Part shown: piece after piece, positions 62,043 to 64,000 of the stretch
How the letters are laid out: every line of letters starts with the position of its first letter
How positions within the stretch are numbered: position 1 is the stretch's first letter
Assembly (NCBI RefSeq): GCF_946479755.1
Contig: NZ_CAMLHC010000002.1
Location: forward strand, 434,001-498,000
Length of the DNA stretch: 64,000 nucleotides
Direction: 5' to 3'
Source of the DNA: an uncultured Chitinophaga sp.
GTDB lineage: Bacteria > Bacteroidota > Bacteroidia > Chitinophagales > Chitinophagaceae
The notes under the pieces: generated by a model
Database searches by the model: none
Told to the model about the DNA's origin: nothing
Seen by the model: only the letters and a program-made list of their open reading frames with translations
Program-made: the position numbers and the translations under genes

Positions 62043-62886
62043 GTTGGTTGTCTTCCAGGAAAGCATGTATAGCACGGGCTACGCCGGCGGGATTTTCTTC
62101 CGGCGTAAAATGTCCGCTGTTACTGATCTGTATGCCGGTGACATGCGTACAACCGCTGTTTTTAAGTCCTTCGGTATAAGTGGAGAGATCGCCGGGTTCC
62201 TGGTCTCCCCGGAGATATAGTACCGGCACGTCTACCGTAGGTTCAGGCGCCGGCTCTTTTTCATCTGTGGCGAATGCCCTGTACCATCCAAGGCTGGTAT
62301 TCAGGGCGTTTGCGTTCGCGTAAACATGGATGTAATGTTGTCTTTTTTCCTCATCTACCGCCTGTTTGTTGAACGCCAGCGTATCATAAAAATAATTACA
62401 AAGGATCGATTCATGGCCCGGTATCATGGCCTCCGGTAATACCGGTGTGGCGAAGTAGGCAAAATGCCAGATGTAAGGATTCCGTTTTACTTCTTCCCAC
62501 GGTTCCACGCCCGGGATGGCGGTGCTCATGATGATTGCTGCATCGAGCAGGTGCGGGAACTGGCGCAGCATGGCGTAGGCTATCATACCGCCAATGTCAT
62601 GACCGGCTACCACGATGCGGGACAATCCCAGTGACATGATCAGGCTGGCCAGGTGCGTGGCCAGTGTTTTTTTATCGTAATGGCCGATGTCTTCCGAATC
62701 CCCGATGCCGGGCAGGTCTACCGCCAGCACGTAATAGTCTTTTGACAGTAGTTTCATCAGGTCTTCAAATGCCAGCCAGGATTGTGGATAACCATGCAAC
62801 AGCAAGATGGCGTGCGCCGGTTGCTTTCCAGCTGTTACCACATGTTGCTGCCGGTCATGCACGGTAATGTCCAGGTGTTTAAACAT
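62035..62886 (-). CDS. Alpha/beta hydrolase, epoxide-hydrolase/dehalogenase-like
   Basis: The 283-residue protein has the oxyanion motif HGYPQSW at 31-37 and the nucleophile elbow AGHDIGG with Asp97. An Asp nucleophile after GH is the mark of epoxide hydrolases and haloalkane dehalogenases and is not a Ser esterase signature. The likely catalytic His is in NSGHFTPEENP near the C-terminus. The cap domain has the aromatic FYDTLAFNKQAVDEEKRQHYIH region. It is soluble, and the gene is monocistronic. Confidence 0.85.
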   Translation of the reverse strand: MFKHLDITVHDRQQHVVTAGKQPAHAILLLHGYPQSWLAFEDLMKLLSKDYYVLAVDLPGIGDSEDIGHYDKKTLATHLASLIMSLGLSRIVVAGHDIGGMIAYAMLRQFPHLLDAAIIMSTAIPGVEPWEEVKRNPYIWHFAYFATPVLPEAMIPGHESILCNYFYDTLAFNKQAVDEEKRQHYIHVYANANALNTSLGWYRAFATDEKEPAPEPTVDVPVLYLRGDQEPGDLSTYTEGLKNSGCTHVTGIQISNSGHFTPEENPAGVARAIHAFLEDNQPT

Positions 62887-63001
62887 AGGAGTGCTTTAGG
62901 AATGACTGCGGCAAAAATGAAGCCGCGGCGATAACCATTGTTTGACAGACACTGGATAATTAGCGCGCTTTTTTTATTTTAGCGTCAGAAAAGGAAATAA
63001 T

Positions 63002-63592
63002 TTGATAAGAAGTGATGCCTATAGTGATCTTGAGCTGATAAGCCTGCTAAAGCGGGGAGATGTGGAGGCATTTGACCTGCTGTATTCCCGCCACTGGTCG
63101 GGCATGTATCAGGCCGCTTTTTACCTGCTGCGCGACCAGAACGCCTGTATGGACATTGTACAGGATATTTTCGCCTGGTTGTGGGAGAAACGGGAGCAGC
63201 TGGACATACAGGCGGTACCTTCCTATCTGCGGAGCGCCGTCCGTTTTAAGGTGGCCAATTATATCCGTTCCGGCAAAATCCGGGATGAATTTTATACAAC
63301 GCTGTCCGGCCTGTCGTTGCCTGAAACGCCTGGCCCACAGGACTTCCTGGAGCTGAATGATCTGAAGGCCATCATCACGCAGGTGGTGAACAACCTGCCG
63401 GAAAAATGCCGGGAGATTTTTCTCCTGAGCCGGGACGGCCAGTTGACGAATCAACAGATAGCTGATTTATTGAATGTTTCTATAAAAACTGTCGAAGCGC
63501 AAAAGACCATCGCGCTGAAGCGCATCCGGGCAGCCGTGGATCCTCACTTGCTCGCCTTGTTACTACTTCCCATCGTGACCAGTTATCATTGA
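63002..63592 (+). CDS. ECF-type RNA polymerase sigma factor (FecI-like)
   Basis: The 196-residue protein has sigma region 2 (DVEAFDLLYSRHWSGMYQAAFYLLRD, DIVQDIFAWLWEKREQL) and region 4 (NNLPEKCREIFLLSRDGQLTNQQIADLLNVSIKTVEAQKTIALKRI). The frame has no ATG near its start; TTG at 63002 is the best start. It is followed 80 bp later by a FecR-type anti-sigma gene. Such pairs usually control a downstream SusC/D-type locus, here beyond the window. Confidence 0.9.
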   Translation: MIRSDAYSDLELISLLKRGDVEAFDLLYSRHWSGMYQAAFYLLRDQNACMDIVQDIFAWLWEKREQLDIQAVPSYLRSAVRFKVANYIRSGKIRDEFYTTLSGLSLPETPGPQDFLELNDLKAIITQVVNNLPEKCREIFLLSRDGQLTNQQIADLLNVSIKTVEAQKTIALKRIRAAVDPHLLALLLLPIVTSYH

Positions 63593-63672
63593 TCTGCCCT
63601 TCTCAAAAAAAAATTGAGGTGTTTTTAAGGGTGTGTGTTTTTGCAAGTGCCTATGTATAGGATAGGCTATAT

Positions 63673-64000
63673 ATGAGAAAAGAGGAGGCCATATTATTAG
63701 CGGAAAAAATTGTGTCCGGTACTGCCACTGATGTGGAGCTGATGCAATACAACCGGTTGTTCAACGCTTTTCAGGCAGGCGACAGCTGGGATGAGCAGGT
63801 ATTGGGCGACAAACAGCAGCTGGAGGAGACGATCCGCCAGCGGTTGCAGCCTGTGCTCCATCGCCGGCGTTCCAGGAAACTGGTCGGCTGGCCACGGTGG
63901 GCTGCAGCGGCGGCTGTTGCGCTGCTGCTGAGCGCCGGGTATTATCTCCTGCAAAGGCCACAGCCACTGCAGCCGCAGGCCGTCCGTTTCCGGAATGATA
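63673..64000 (+). CDS. FecR-type anti-sigma factor, N-terminal part (cut by window end)
   Basis: An ATG at 63673 opens a frame with no stop before the window ends, giving 109 residues. It begins MRKEEAILLAEKIVSGTATD, has a cytoplasmic helical domain, then a transmembrane segment (WAAAAAVALLLSAGYYLLQ). This is the N-terminal layout of FecR anti-sigma proteins: sigma-binding domain, one membrane span, periplasmic FecR domain. It follows an ECF sigma gene on the same strand. Confidence 0.8.
   Translation, partial: MRKEEAILLAEKIVSGTATDVELMQYNRLFNAFQAGDSWDEQVLGDKQQLEETIRQRLQPVLHRRRSRKLVGWPRWAAAAAVALLLSAGYYLLQRPQPLQPQAVRFRND

Noticed and set aside
1..64000. Recent mobile elements or CRISPR arrays
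   Set aside because: No transposase, integrase, terminal inverted repeats with target duplication or regularly spaced repeats were found.

Overview
The window looks like chromosomal DNA of a Bacteroidota bacterium close to Chitinophaga. Evidence seen directly: three SusC/SusD pairs, a type IX secretion C-terminal sorting domain, promoters of the Bacteroidota type (TTTG, about 20 bp, TAnnTTTG), an ECF sigma/FecR pair, and a class I lanthipeptide locus with a split dehydratase, an arrangement known from Chitinophaga (pinensins). No rRNA, tRNA, CRISPR array or insertion sequence was recognised.

Layout. 1-2.5 kb: an edge fragment, a short-chain dehydrogenase and a GH130 mannosylglucose phosphorylase preceded by an overlapping 43-codon ORF. 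2.5-8.4 kb (minus strand): a four-gene operon (response regulator, HEAT-repeat membrane protein, GT2 synthase, TPR/beta-barrel protein) that resembles a synthase-dependent exopolysaccharide machine; tandem hairpin repeats lie upstream. 8.9-9.8 kb: an ArsR/SRPBCC bicistron with two perfect operators on a textbook promoter. 9.8-27.2 kb: a polysaccharide-utilisation locus with a beta-helix protein, a LacI-type regulator, SusC/SusD, a DUF5017-like lipoprotein, an SSS symporter, a secreted alpha-helical-barrel enzyme, an SGNH esterase and a FAD oxidoreductase. Three double-palindrome sites mark its three transcription units. 27.7-34 kb: a second SusC/SusD pair, a CHMI-like tautomerase and a PQQ-repeat propeller. 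34-55.6 kb: the lanthipeptide region. It holds a type IX cargo protein, C39-peptidase ABC exporter (LanT), LanB in two pieces, an unusual LanC, a degenerate stand-alone PEP-synthase ATP-binding domain and a third SusC/SusD pair. On the opposite strand is an operon of an ABC-2 transporter, a siderophore-type TonB receptor and, at its end, a 60-residue lanthipeptide precursor. 55.6-64 kb: small unknown proteins, a decaying Crp/nitronate monooxygenase/SDR cluster, a Met/His-rich outer-membrane protein, a Rieske FAD oxidoreductase, an epoxide-hydrolase-like enzyme, and the start of an ECF sigma/FecR system cut by the window end.

How the parts may work together. In the PUL, the LacI-type protein probably coordinates capture (SusCD, DUF5017-like), depolymerisation/deacylation (beta-helix protein, helical-barrel enzyme, SGNH), import (SSS) and intracellular oxidation (FAD enzyme); its sites sit at a constant distance upstream of each -7 box, which suggests activation. 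In the lanthipeptide region, the precursor has a double-Gly site that fits the intact C39 protease, while the LanC zinc site and the ATP-grasp domain are both non-canonical. This region is the best candidate for an undescribed system.
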